Below, in pieces: positions 32,205 through 39,999 of a stretch of 64,000 nucleotides of DNA. The DNA is taken from NCBI RefSeq assembly GCF_003003355.1, contig NZ_PVTQ01000002.1, forward strand, positions 310,001 to 374,000, in the 5' to 3' direction. The number at the start of each line of letters is the position of its first letter. Within the stretch, counting starts at the first letter, position 1. The stretch is from Donghicola tyrosinivorans (GTDB taxonomy: Bacteria > Pseudomonadota > Alphaproteobacteria > Rhodobacterales > Rhodobacteraceae). The notes under the pieces are model-generated. The model worked only from the letters and a program-made list of their open reading frames with translations. It did not search any database and was not told the origin of the DNA. A program made the translations under genes and the position numbers.

Positions 32205-33083
32205 TCAGGGTGTGCGGGGGCGCAGTTCCTGACCGATCACCAGAAGCCCTGCGATCAGGATGGTGCCCATGCCTGCGATAGCCAGCGGCGTGGGCAGGAT
32301 GGCGAAGAGGACCGCGTCAAAGCCGATGGCCCAGATGAGGCCGGTGAAGTCGAAGGGTGCGATGGTGGAGACAGGCGCACGGGCGACGGCCTTGGTGCTG
32401 GCAATATGGGCGAGGCCGCCCAGAAGGCCCGAAGCGGTCAGCAGCATGAGGTCTGGCGTGGTGAGTTGCGGCCAGCCGAAGGGCAGGGTGCAAAGGCCGA
32501 TCCCTGCGCAGATCACAGCGAAGTAAAAGGCGATGGTGGCGGCGCTTTCGGTGCGCGTCATGGCTTTGATATGGACGCGGACCACGGCCATGGTCAGCGC
32601 ATAGGCCAGACCTGCCGCCACACCGATCCACGCGGTTTGACCCATGTCCAGCGACTGCCAAAGGATCAGCAGCGCCCCTGCAAAGCCAAGAGTGACGGCG
32701 CTCAAGGTCACAGGGCGCAGGCGTTCGCCCAGATGTAGGGCGGCAAGGGGCAGGGTCAGCACGGGGGCCAGATAGGCCAGCGCTTGGGCGTTTGCGACAG
32801 GCAGGTAGATCAGCGAGACAAAGCTGAACGCCATCGAGGCGGCTCCGAAGAGGCCGCGGGTCAGGTGGAGGCGCGGATGGCGGGTGCTGAGCGCCCGCGG
32901 CAGGTCAGAGCGCAGCGCCATGTACAAGACGATCGGGACCAGTGCTACGAATGACCGCCAAAAGATGATCTGCCCCAGCGCCGCGCGGGTGCCCACGGCG
33001 TGGATCACTGCCGACATGGCGGTGATCAACAGGACTGCCAGCAGGCGCAGTCCGATGCCGGAAAGGGCGGGGGGCATGCTCAT
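32205..33083 (-). CDS. DMT superfamily (EamA) transporter
   Basis: 292 residues with ten predicted hydrophobic segments in two EamA repeats (LPLAALHLGERLRPVTLSAVTLGFAGALLIL; later SGLLGGLAHIASTKAVARAPVSTIAPFDFTGLIWA). This subgroup resembles RarD/YedA-like permeases of unknown substrate. Not closely similar to the EamA protein at 27010. It stands alone, after a terminator and before the convergent hsp20 unit. Confidence 0.86.
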   Translation of the reverse strand: MSMPPALSGIGLRLLAVLLITAMSAVIHAVGTRAALGQIIFWRSFVALVPIVLYMALRSDLPRALSTRHPRLHLTRGLFGAASMAFSFVSLIYLPVANAQALAYLAPVLTLPLAALHLGERLRPVTLSAVTLGFAGALLILWQSLDMGQTAWIGVAAGLAYALTMAVVRVHIKAMTRTESAATIAFYFAVICAGIGLCTLPFGWPQLTTPDLMLLTASGLLGGLAHIASTKAVARAPVSTIAPFDFTGLIWAIGFDAVLFAILPTPLAIAGMGTILIAGLLVIGQELRPRTP

Positions 33084-33126
33084 GGGGTCGTGATAGCGCT
33101 AACGGTGGTACCTGAGCAAGCTTTGG

Positions 33127-33663
33127 CTAGCCGGCCAGTTCCGCTGATGTCTGAACCAGTCGCGCAAAATCTGCCTCAAGGTGCGCCATCGTGACATCGA
33201 AAATCACTTGTGCAGCGAGATCGGCGTGAGGCAGGTCGAAACCGAGGATGGCGTCTTTGACCACGGTCATGGTGAAGCCCAGATCCGAACCGTTTCGGAC
33301 TGTGCTGTTCACGCAAAACCCCGCGACAGCGCCGGTGACAACCAGTTCGGTGATCCCGTGCTGGTGCAGATGGGCGGCAAGGTCTGTTGAGGCAAAGGCA
33401 GATGAGGTCTGTTTGATGAACACGGCCTCGCCTTCGAGGGCCTCGGCGCAGGGCATTGGCGGATAGCCTGCAGCGTCCTGATGCATGGGAGATCCGAGGT
33501 CGTCATCGCGGTGGCGGATGTGGATGACGGGCAGGCCGCGGTTCCGATAGGTGGCGGCAAGCGCGGCGATCCGTTCGGGGGCGTCTGCGTTGACGCAGTC
33601 GCGTCCGCTGTCCAGACGGCGCTGCATTTCCATCTGCATGTCGATGATGATCAGAGCCTTCAT
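33127..33663 (-). CDS. cysteine hydrolase (isochorismatase-like)
   Basis: 178 residues. Isochorismatase/nicotinamidase fold: KALIIIDMQMEM with the catalytic Asp, then Lys in VFIKQTSSAF, and the nucleophile Cys in GAVAGFCVNSTVR. Hydrolyses a C-N or ester bond of an unknown substrate. ATG 33663 gives the standard MKALIIIDMQ; ATG 33672 (three residues longer) is equally possible and neither has a strong RBS. The gene begins only about 20-30 nt after the trxB terminator. Confidence 0.85.
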   Translation of the reverse strand: MKALIIIDMQMEMQRRLDSGRDCVNADAPERIAALAATYRNRGLPVIHIRHRDDDLGSPMHQDAAGYPPMPCAEALEGEAVFIKQTSSAFASTDLAAHLHQHGITELVVTGAVAGFCVNSTVRNGSDLGFTMTVVKDAILGFDLPHADLAAQVIFDVTMAHLEADFARLVQTSAELAG

Positions 33664-33687
33664 GGGACACATTCAGCGCTTTGGGGG

Positions 33688-33715
33688 CAGAAAAAAGCCG
33701 CCCCGAAGGGCGGCT
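33688..33715 (-). terminator. intrinsic terminator of trxB
   Basis: On the minus strand: stem AGCCGCCC / GGGCGGCT with TTCG loop, then T6. Confidence 0.85.
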
Positions 33716-33724
33716 GTTGGTGCT

Positions 33725-34687
33725 TTACTCGTTTTCGGCCAGCCAGCGTTCCGCTTCCAAAGCGGCCATACAGCCCATGCCTGCCGAAGTGACGGCCTGA
33801 CGGTATTTGTCATCGGTCAGGTCGCCCGCAGCGAAGACGCCGGGGATCGAGGTGGCGGTGCTGTCGGGCTTGGTCACCACATAGCCGCCGTGATGGGTTT
33901 CCAGCACGCCTTCCACCAGTTCCGACGCGGGTGCGTGGCCGATGGCGACGAAAAAGCCGTCACAGGGGATTTCTTTGGTCTCGCCGGTGGTCATATGTTT
34001 GACACGCACGCCGGTGACGCCAAGGGGCGCCTCGGTGCCGAGGACTTCCTCGACCGAGTGATCCCAGACCGCTTCGATCTTCTCGTGCTTGAACAGGCGG
34101 TCTTGCAGGATCTTTTCCGCGCGCAGCGAGTCGCGGCGGTGGATCAGGGTCACTTTGCTGGCAAAGTTGGTCAGGAACAGCGCCTCTTCGACAGCGGTGT
34201 TGCCGCCGCCGATCACCACAATCTCTTTGCCGCGGTAGAAGAAGCCGTCACAGGTGGCACAGGCCGAAACGCCGAAGCCCTTGAACTTTTCTTCGCTTTC
34301 CAGACCCAGCCATTTGGCGCGGGCGCCGGTGGCCAGAATAACTGCATCGGCGGTGTAGGTGGTGCCGCTGTCCGCGTGGGCCACAAAGGGGCGCACGTCC
34401 AGATCAAGCTTGGTGATGTAGTCCGAGATGATCTCGGTCCCCATGGCGCGCGCGTGGGCTTCCATGTTCACCATCAGCTCGGGGCCCTGGATTTCGGTGT
34501 GGCCGGGCCAGTTTTCAACTTCGGTGGTGGTGGTCAGTTGGCCGCCGGGCTCCATGCCTTGAATCAGCAGGGGGTTCAGCATGGCGCGGCTGGCATAAAC
34601 ACCGGCGGTGTATCCGGCAGGACCGGAGCCAATGATCAATACCTTTGTGTGACGGGTCTCGACCTTTGTGTGACGGGTCTCGGCCAT
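33725..34687 (-). CDS. trxB: thioredoxin-disulfide reductase
   Basis: 320 residues. Reduces thioredoxin using NADPH and FAD. FAD motif [20 protein letters not shown], redox CxxC in [13 protein letters not shown] (Cys143 and Cys146), NADPH motif [16 protein letters not shown], and the end [27 protein letters not shown]. The N-terminus is odd: ETRHTKV is present twice in tandem because of a 21-bp exact duplication. RBS AAAGGTG is upstream. Divergent from the Lrp gene. Confidence 0.96.
   Translation of the reverse strand: MAETRHTKVETRHTKVLIIGSGPAGYTAGVYASRAMLNPLLIQGMEPGGQLTTTTEVENWPGHTEIQGPELMVNMEAHARAMGTEIISDYITKLDLDVRPFVAHADSGTTYTADAVILATGARAKWLGLESEEKFKGFGVSACATCDGFFYRGKEIVVIGGGNTAVEEALFLTNFASKVTLIHRRDSLRAEKILQDRLFKHEKIEAVWDHSVEEVLGTEAPLGVTGVRVKHMTTGETKEIPCDGFFVAIGHAPASELVEGVLETHHGGYVVTKPDSTATSIPGVFAAGDLTDDKYRQAVTSAGMGCMAALEAERWLAENE
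34641..34682 (-). repeat. 21-bp exact tandem duplication in the trxB 5' end
   Basis: Units 34641-34661 and 34662-34682 are identical, each encoding ETRHTKV, in frame just after Met-Ala. The copy nearer the Rossmann fold supplies the normal beta strand; the other is extra. Confidence 0.95.
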
Positions 34688-34827
34688 AGGGCACCTTTCT
34701 GTCTTGCGTCTTTGTGTCGAGCGAAGGATATAGACGCCCCGCTGCCCCGTTGAAAGGGGGGCGATATCGCATGGACGCCTTGTCGGGACAGGGTTCTACA
34801 GATAGGACGGAATAGCGATTAATTTTC

Positions 34828-34855
34828 TTGCGCAAAATTGAAATAATGTTGCGCA
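34828..34855 (+). promoter_or_regulatory. candidate operator: two TTGCGCA repeats upstream of the Lrp gene
   Basis: TTGCGCA at 34828-34834 and again at 34849-34855, 21 bp start to start (two helical turns). It lies 45-72 nt before the Lrp start and in the divergent region with trxB. The spacing suits an Lrp-type octamer, suggesting autoregulation. Inference. Confidence 0.5.
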
Positions 34856-34899
34856 TAGCCGTTGGTACAGTGTAAGGTTCGCAAAAACAGGAAGGCCCC

Positions 34900-35400
34900 A
34901 TGCCCGCAACGCGACTTGATCCCATTGACCGCCGCATTCTTGCAGAACTGCAGGCGGATGGACGCATGACGAACGTGGAACTTGCCAAACGGGTCGGAAT
35001 CTCGGCGCCTCCGTGCCTGCGCCGCGTGCGCACGTTGGAAGAGGCCGGTTTCATCAAGGGCTACCATGCAGACGTCGATTCCCGCGCGCTGGGGTTCGAG
35101 GTGAAGGTTTTCGCAAATGTCGGGCTGATCAGTCAGGCCGAAGCAGACCTGAGCGCCTTTGAGGCCCGTTGCCGTGAATGGCCGCTGGTGCGTGAGTGCC
35201 ACATGCTGAACGGCGAGGTGGACTTTATCCTGAAATGCGTCGCGCCCGATCTGTCGACATTCCAAAGTTTTCTGACCGAGCAGTTGCTGAAGGCCGATAA
35301 TGTGGCCAGCGTAAAGACCTCGCTGGTTATTCGCGGTGCCAAGGATGAGCCCGGCGTGCCCTTTGATGTTCTGGAAGAGCGTCTGAACCGCACCGCGTGA
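34900..35400 (+). CDS. Lrp/AsnC family transcriptional regulator
   Basis: 166 residues. N-terminal winged HTH: LDPIDRRILAELQADGRMTNVELAKRVGISAPPCLRRVRTLEEAGFIKGYHADVD. The C-terminal RAM/ligand-binding domain has REWPLVRECHMLNGEVDFILKCVAPDLSTFQSF. It is divergent from trxB with about 210 nt between; the TTGCGCA repeats in that gap may be its operator. Effector unknown. Confidence 0.93.
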   Translation: MPATRLDPIDRRILAELQADGRMTNVELAKRVGISAPPCLRRVRTLEEAGFIKGYHADVDSRALGFEVKVFANVGLISQAEADLSAFEARCREWPLVRECHMLNGEVDFILKCVAPDLSTFQSFLTEQLLKADNVASVKTSLVIRGAKDEPGVPFDVLEERLNRTA

Positions 35401-35427
35401 TGCTGCGATCACAGTGAATGCTGAAGG

Positions 35428-35450
35428 CCCCGCCATCGTGCGGGGTTTTT
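35428..35450 (+). terminator. intrinsic terminator of the Lrp gene
   Basis: Stem CCCCGC / GCGGGG with loop CATCGT, then TTTTTCGTTTTT, 28 nt past the stop. Confidence 0.85.
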
Positions 35451-35487
35451 CGTTTTTGAGGTTTGCTATCGTGGTGTGTGGGATATG

Positions 35488-35608
35488 AAAAAAGCGACCC
35501 CTTAACGACGGTTGAGGCTTTCCGTCAGGGTCGCTCTTTCATCAACAGTCCGCTTGCGCGGTAGGTCCACTGGTACGTGGTCCAGAAGGGGGCGCCGAGG
35601 CGCTCCGT
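35488..35608 (-). ncRNA. candidate structured small RNA
   Basis: In the 392-nt gap 35401-35792, three stem-loops stand in a row. The last (35493-35535) has outer stem AGCGACCC / GGGTCGCT and inner stem GACGG / CCGTC, and on the minus strand ends in T6, as an intrinsic terminator. The middle one is GGTCCAC.../...GTGGTCC with one mismatch; the first is GGGGCGC-CGAG-GCGCTCC. A TTGACA lies at 35639-35644 on the minus strand with only a weak -10 (AGTTAT) 18 nt on. No gene fits. Could also be a pair of opposed terminators without an RNA. Confidence 0.3.
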
Positions 35609-35737
35609 TGCCTCATAACTGCCTCAATGGCGCTGGTTTGTCAAAACTTTGACACGATTTTCCCGACAAAAAAGTGAACTGGTGTGATTGCAGAAAGGTA
35701 ATTGCTGCGATTGCAGTCAGATTGTTGCCACACACGC

Positions 35738-35768
35738 ACAAAAGGCGCCCCAGAGGGACGCCTTTTTT
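35738..35768. terminator. bidirectional terminator after the 51-codon gene
   Basis: Stem AAAGGCGCCCC / GGGACGCCTTT (one mismatch), AGA loop, T6 on plus and TTTTGTG on minus. It lies 25 nt past the small minus-strand gene. Confidence 0.75.
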
Positions 35769-35792
35769 CAAGAACGGAAAGGTTAGCGCGAA

Positions 35793-35948
35793 TCAGGCGC
35801 TGCGGGCGATGCGCGGCTGCGGGTCGGGCTGGTTGCGCTTGGCGATCATGGCCTGACGTGTTGCGCCACGGGTCCACGGCAGTGCGGGAGTTTTGTCAGA
35901 CTGTGCCGTTTTCAGCACCGACTTGAGAAAGCGGTTGTTCGATTTCAT
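35793..35948 (-). CDS. small basic hypothetical protein (51 aa)
   Basis: ATG at 35948, TGA at 35793-35795: 51 residues beginning MKSNNRFLKSVLKTAQSD, with LPWTRGATRQAMIAKRN in the middle and a Pro/Arg-rich end. GAGG lies 8-9 nt before the ATG and a terminator follows 25 nt after the stop, so it has the outline of a real transcription unit. Strongly basic, no signal peptide or membrane segment. Function unknown; a DNA- or ribosome-associated role would only be a guess. Confidence 0.6.
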   Translation of the reverse strand: MKSNNRFLKSVLKTAQSDKTPALPWTRGATRQAMIAKRNQPDPQPRIARSA

Positions 35949-36108
35949 AGGAGCCTCTGCATATTGTATTTGTTAGTTTTTGTTTCGTTACAAAGTGCAG
36001 AGGAAATGCGGCGAACCTGTGTCGCGCCGTCGAAAACAACGTGAAAAATTAAGGCCGGATTGTTTCAATGGACGGTGAGGCCTATCCGTTATGATAGGTC
36101 ACCTTTCC

Positions 36109-36864
36109 CTAGAGGCGAATGCAGGCAATCAAACGACCGTAATCTGCCTCTTTCTCATGGCAGCTGCGGCGATAGGAATAGAATCGCTGTGGATCCTCAT
36201 AGGTGCAGTGGCCGGTCCAGTCGGCGGTATGCACACCAGCTTCGCGCAGGCGATGCATGCCGAAGGAGGGCAGGTCGAACAGCATGCGGTCGCCCTGTCC
36301 ATTCGCGAAAAAGCGGGTGTAGCTGGTGTCTTCGCTTAGGAAACTGTCCAGAAACTCGGGGCCGACTTCATAGGCGCGCTGGCTGATGGTGGGGCCGATG
36401 ATGGCGCGGATATTCTCGCGCTTGGCGCCAAGGGTCTCCATCGCCTCAACGGTGGCCTCCAGCACGCCCGAGATCGCGCCCTTCCAGCCTGCATGGGCCG
36501 CGCCGATAACGCCGCTTTCGGGATCGCTGAACAGCACGGGCTGGCAATCGGCGGTCAGGATCGCAAGGGCGACACCCGGTGTCTTGGTGGCCAGACCGTC
36601 CGCCTTGGGGGGCGTGGCCTGCGGGCCGTCCACAATCGCCACCTCGGCGGAATGGATTTGATGCACGCCCACCAGATTGGGCATGTCCACGCCCATAGCC
36701 GAGGCCACGCGGGCGCGGTTGATGGCCACGATCTCGGACTGGTCGGACGAGCCTGCGCCGCAGTTCAAGCCAGCAAAAATCCCCGAAGACGCGCCGCCGC
36801 TACGACCGAAAAACCCGTGACGGGTCGGTTCGAGAGCGCGGCTGGTGATGATGTCTAGGGTCAT
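36109..36864 (-). CDS. pgeF: peptidoglycan editing factor PgeF (multicopper laccase-domain protein)
   Basis: 251 residues. Cleaves wrongly incorporated amino acids from UDP-MurNAc peptides. Metal-binding motifs: VHQIHSAEV, LTADCQPVLF, GAAHAGWKGAISG. It is 15 nt downstream of the midA stop, making a lgt-midA-pgeF unit. Older databases call the family polyphenol oxidase. Confidence 0.93.
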   Translation of the reverse strand: MTLDIITSRALEPTRHGFFGRSGGASSGIFAGLNCGAGSSDQSEIVAINRARVASAMGVDMPNLVGVHQIHSAEVAIVDGPQATPPKADGLATKTPGVALAILTADCQPVLFSDPESGVIGAAHAGWKGAISGVLEATVEAMETLGAKRENIRAIIGPTISQRAYEVGPEFLDSFLSEDTSYTRFFANGQGDRMLFDLPSFGMHRLREAGVHTADWTGHCTYEDPQRFYSYRRSCHEKEADYGRLIACIRL

Positions 36865-36879
36865 GATGCTCTGCTTTGC

Positions 36880-37947
36880 TTAGGCGCTTAGTCCGGCAGG
36901 GGCCGGTGCGGTTTCGGGCGTGATCCCCAGAACCTTGAACAAGGTTCCCATTTCTTCGGGATGGGTCAAGCGGCGATGGGCGGCGATATGGTTTTCCAGA
37001 GGCGTGCCGGACAGGCGGGTGGCCAGCGCCTGAGCGCGGGCGGTGATGCCAAGGCGTTCCAGAAACAGCCCTTGCCCCGTCAGTCGGGTGTATTTGGCTG
37101 GCTGCGCAGCAAGGGCGATGGCCTCGAAATCCACATGGGCGGTCAGGTCCGCTTGGCCAGGGTGATCCAGCGGGTCGGCGAATTCGTGGCGGCGCAGGGC
37201 TTGGAACGTGTCGCCCTGACTGCGCCAGTCGCCGTAGTCGATGATCAGCGCAAGGCCGCCTTGGGATGCGATGCGTTCCCCGATCTGGGCGGCAATGGCT
37301 TGCGCAGGCGCGCAGGTTTCCACCAGATCGCCGTCTTTGGTGTCCTCAAGCCGGTGGGCGAGGGCATCGATGGGGGCGGCATCGGACAGGCCTCGGGTCA
37401 GGCCGGTGTCCGAGGTGGTCACAAGGATTTCGCGCCACGCCTCGCCATCGCGCTGGAACTGGCGGATGGGTAGGGCGTCAAAGAATTCGTTGGCCACAAG
37501 GTAGAGCGGCACATCGTCGGGCAACTCGCCCGCGTGGGCGTGCCATGTGGGATTGTAGCCTGCCAGACGGGTAGCTTGGGCGTGTTGCAGGGCGGGCGAG
37601 GCCTCGACCAGATGCAGATGCACCGCATCATGAAAGCCCGGCACGCCTTTGGTGGCGCGCAGGATGTCGGCCATCAGCGACCCGCGTCCGGGCCCAAGTT
37701 CTGCCAGAGTGATCTTGGCGGGTGATCCTTGGTCCAGCCAGCTTTGCGCAAGACAAAGGCCGACCATCTCGCCGTACATCTGGCTGATCTCTGGGGCGGT
37801 GGTGAAATCACCCTTGGCGCCCAAAGGATCGCGGGTGGTGTAATAGCCGTGCTTGGGGTGCAGCAGGCAGGTAGTCATGTATTCGGACAGAGGCATCGGG
37901 CCGGTCAGGTCGATGCGGCTGCGGATCAGATCAAGCAGAGCGGTCAT
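36880..37947 (-). CDS. SAM-dependent methyltransferase, MidA/NDUFAF7 family
   Basis: 355 residues. SAM motif ITLAELGPGRGSLMADILRATKG, then LYLVANEFFDALPIRQF and ALIIDYGDWRSQGDTFQALRRHEF. Mitochondrial relatives (NDUFAF7) dimethylate an arginine of complex I subunit NDUFS2; the bacterial substrate is inferred by analogy. The start at 37947 gives MTALLDLIRSRIDLTGPMPLSEYM and overlaps the lgt stop by ATGA. Confidence 0.9.
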   Translation of the reverse strand: MTALLDLIRSRIDLTGPMPLSEYMTTCLLHPKHGYYTTRDPLGAKGDFTTAPEISQMYGEMVGLCLAQSWLDQGSPAKITLAELGPGRGSLMADILRATKGVPGFHDAVHLHLVEASPALQHAQATRLAGYNPTWHAHAGELPDDVPLYLVANEFFDALPIRQFQRDGEAWREILVTTSDTGLTRGLSDAAPIDALAHRLEDTKDGDLVETCAPAQAIAAQIGERIASQGGLALIIDYGDWRSQGDTFQALRRHEFADPLDHPGQADLTAHVDFEAIALAAQPAKYTRLTGQGLFLERLGITARAQALATRLSGTPLENHIAAHRRLTHPEEMGTLFKVLGITPETAPAPAGLSA

Positions 37948-38813
37948 GCGGTCCCCTTGGTTCTGTGGCGGGCAATCAGGATCAGGCCCAGTCCGATGGC
38001 GACCATGGGTAAGGACAGAAGCTGACCCATGCTTAGGCCGTAGTCTCCCCACCAGATGGCATAGCCGTAGGGATTGTCCACATAGAACTGCGCGTCGGAT
38101 TCCCGCGCCCATTCTACGATAAAGCGTGCGATGCCGTAGCCTGCGAAGAAGGCGCCAGCGATCTGGCCTGGACGGTGCGCAGCTTTGCGGCCCCACATCA
38201 GGAAGATCAGGATCAACCCAAGGACCAACCCTTCTAGTGCTGCTTCATAAAGCTGGCTGGGATGGCGGGGCAGGCCGTGGGGATCGGTCGGGAAAATCAT
38301 CGCCCAAGGCGCGTCGGTGGGGCGGCCCCAGAGCTCTGCGTTGATAAAGTTCGCGATGCGCCCCAGTAGCAAGCCCGGCGGCGCGGCAAGGGCCAGCGCA
38401 TCAGCAGCAGAGAGCATCGGGATGGCGTGCTTGCGGCAGAACAGCAGACCCGCGACGATGACCCCCAGAAGGCCACCGTGAAAGGCCATGCCTCCTTGCC
38501 AGACCATCGGGATCTCGGACGGATTGGCCAGATAGTATTCGGGTTTGTAGAACAGCACATAGCCCAAGCGCCCGCCAAGGATGACGCCGAAGATGATCCA
38601 CGTCAGCAGCTCTTCGACCTGCGGCGGGGTCATGGGGGTGCGGCCTTTGGGCCAGAGTGCGGCGTTCTTGACTGCCATCACAACCAGTCGCCAGCCGATC
38701 AGCAGGCCCACGATATAGGCCAGCGCATACCAGCGCAGGGCCAGTGTGAAACTGCCGATCTGGAACGAGAATATCTCGGGGGAAATTTCGGGGTACGGAA
38801 TAAGCGCTAGCAT
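37944..38813 (-). CDS. lgt: prolipoprotein diacylglyceryl transferase
   Basis: 289 residues, seven hydrophobic segments. Attaches diacylglycerol to the lipobox Cys of prolipoproteins at the inner membrane. Signature GRIANFINAELWGRPTD, with MAFHGGLLGVIVAG and PRHPSQLYEAALEG, all present. First gene of the lgt-midA-pgeF unit; divergent from ubiK with 96 nt between. Confidence 0.97.
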   Translation of the reverse strand: MLALIPYPEISPEIFSFQIGSFTLALRWYALAYIVGLLIGWRLVVMAVKNAALWPKGRTPMTPPQVEELLTWIIFGVILGGRLGYVLFYKPEYYLANPSEIPMVWQGGMAFHGGLLGVIVAGLLFCRKHAIPMLSAADALALAAPPGLLLGRIANFINAELWGRPTDAPWAMIFPTDPHGLPRHPSQLYEAALEGLVLGLILIFLMWGRKAAHRPGQIAGAFFAGYGIARFIVEWARESDAQFYVDNPYGYAIWWGDYGLSMGQLLSLPMVAIGLGLILIARHRTKGTA

Positions 38814-38909
38814 GTGCGACTGTCTGCCTGTGTCTTTTGGGCGAAGTCAAGGTTGAGCCTGACCCCATTGCGCCCCATATAGGGTGCAAAGGTAACGCCG
38901 GAGAGACCC

Positions 38910-39155
38910 ATGCAAACCAAAGGCAAGTTTTTCGATGATGTTTCGCAGCTGATGACCAATGCCATGGGCGTGGCTCAGGGTGCGCGACAGGAAATGGAAA
39001 CCGCATTCGCTTCGATGATCGACCGCTGGATGGCCGATCGCGATTTCGTCACGCGTGAAGAGTTCGATGCGGTTCGCGCAATGGCCCAGAAAGCCCGCGA
39101 AGAGAACGAGGCTTTGAAAGCCCGTCTGGACGCGCTGGAGAAGGGCGCGGAATAA
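38910..39155 (+). CDS. ubiK: UbiK-like (BMFP) ubiquinone biosynthesis accessory factor
   Basis: 81 residues. Membrane-fusogenic BMFP domain: KFFDDVSQLMTNAMGVAQGARQEMETAFASMIDRWMADRDFVTREEFDAVRAMAQKAREENEALKARLDALE, an amphipathic helix followed by a coiled coil. Helps assemble the soluble ubiquinone biosynthesis complex in relatives. Monocistronic and followed by a terminator. Confidence 0.87.
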   Translation: MQTKGKFFDDVSQLMTNAMGVAQGARQEMETAFASMIDRWMADRDFVTREEFDAVRAMAQKAREENEALKARLDALEKGAE

Positions 39156-39185
39156 CCTTTTCGCAAGGTTAGTCTGATTGACAGG

Positions 39186-39212
39186 AAGGCGGCCCCTTGG
39201 GGTCGCCTTTTT
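39186..39212 (+). terminator. intrinsic terminator of ubiK
   Basis: Stem AAGGCGGCCC / GGGTCGCCTT (one G-T pair) followed by T5 and CGTTTG. Confidence 0.85.
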
Positions 39213-39240
39213 CGTTTGTTGGTGCCGGAATTTGCCAAAG

Positions 39241-39281
39241 TTATCCACGGGGCTCTTGTGCCTGTGGATTCTTAATCCACA
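39241..39281. promoter_or_regulatory. cluster of three DnaA-box-like 9-mers
   Basis: TTATCCACG (39241-39249, plus), AATCCACAG read on minus at 39262-39270, and TAATCCACA (39273-39281, plus). The last two form an 8-bp inverted repeat TGTGGATT-CTT-AATCCACA (39263-39281 core). It lies 158-198 nt before the YbjN-like gene in a 283-nt non-coding gap. Each box is one or two mismatches from TTATCCACA. Role uncertain. Confidence 0.45.
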
Positions 39282-39438
39282 ACTTATTGGGTCGATTACG
39301 AAAATATTGCTTTACGAATAGGCTTTAAAGCCCCACCATATTTAGTAGGGAAAGTGATTTGTTTCGCTTTTCCTAGACCAGGCACCTAGCAATAGCGGCG
39401 CTGCCACGCCGCCTTCGCTAAAAATATGGGGTGGCGCC

Positions 39439-39939
39439 ATGGCACTTACAGAAGAGTTCGCGTCAGACGAACTGCATCCGATCGACATCGTCGAGACGTT
39501 GGCCGAGCATCATTCATGGGATTTCGATCGGGTCGGGGACGACCAGATCGCGATGGCCGTGGAAGGGCAATGGCGCACGTACTCGGTCACTTTGGCATGG
39601 TCCGGCTACGACGAGACCCTGCGCATGGTCTGCACCTTTGAGATGGAACCGCCGCTGGCGCGTCTGCCCGCTCTCTATGAGGCGCTGAACCACATCAATG
39701 ACCAATGTTGGGCGGGCACTTTCAGCTACTGGCTTGAGCATAAGATGATGGTTTACCGCTACGGTCTGCTGCTGACTGGGGGGCAAATGGCGACACCGGA
39801 ACAAATCGACGTGATGATCAGTTCCGCGATCGCCAACGCCGAGCGGTTCTATCCTGCGATGCAGCTGGTGGCTTGGGCGGATCGCGACCCGAAAGACGCG
39901 CTGCAAGTCGCCATTGCAGAGGCCTACGGGCGCGCCTAA
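39439..39939 (+). CDS. YbjN domain protein
   Basis: 166 residues. YbjN/T3SS-chaperone-like fold: HPIDIVETLAEHHSWDFDRVGDDQIAMAVEGQWRTYSVTLAWSGYDETLRMVCTFEMEPP, later LYEALNHINDQCWAGTFSYWLEHKMMVYRYGLLL. Cytoplasmic, function unknown; YbjN affects motility and stress in E. coli. Sixty nt upstream of proC on the same strand, so probably cotranscribed. Confidence 0.85.
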   Translation: MALTEEFASDELHPIDIVETLAEHHSWDFDRVGDDQIAMAVEGQWRTYSVTLAWSGYDETLRMVCTFEMEPPLARLPALYEALNHINDQCWAGTFSYWLEHKMMVYRYGLLLTGGQMATPEQIDVMISSAIANAERFYPAMQLVAWADRDPKDALQVAIAEAYGRA

Positions 39940-39999
39940 CCTGTCCCCGAAATCGGGTGGGCCGCTGGACGGCCCGCCGTAGACGACGGGGATAATCTG

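Noticed and set aside
35500..35620. Trp-rich leader peptide (attenuator) on the minus strand
   Set aside because: The frame has no start codon before the Trp residues and no biosynthetic gene lies downstream on that strand.
39241..39281. Chromosomal origin of replication
   Set aside because: Only three imperfect DnaA boxes, no AT-rich unwinding region next to them and no origin-linked genes.
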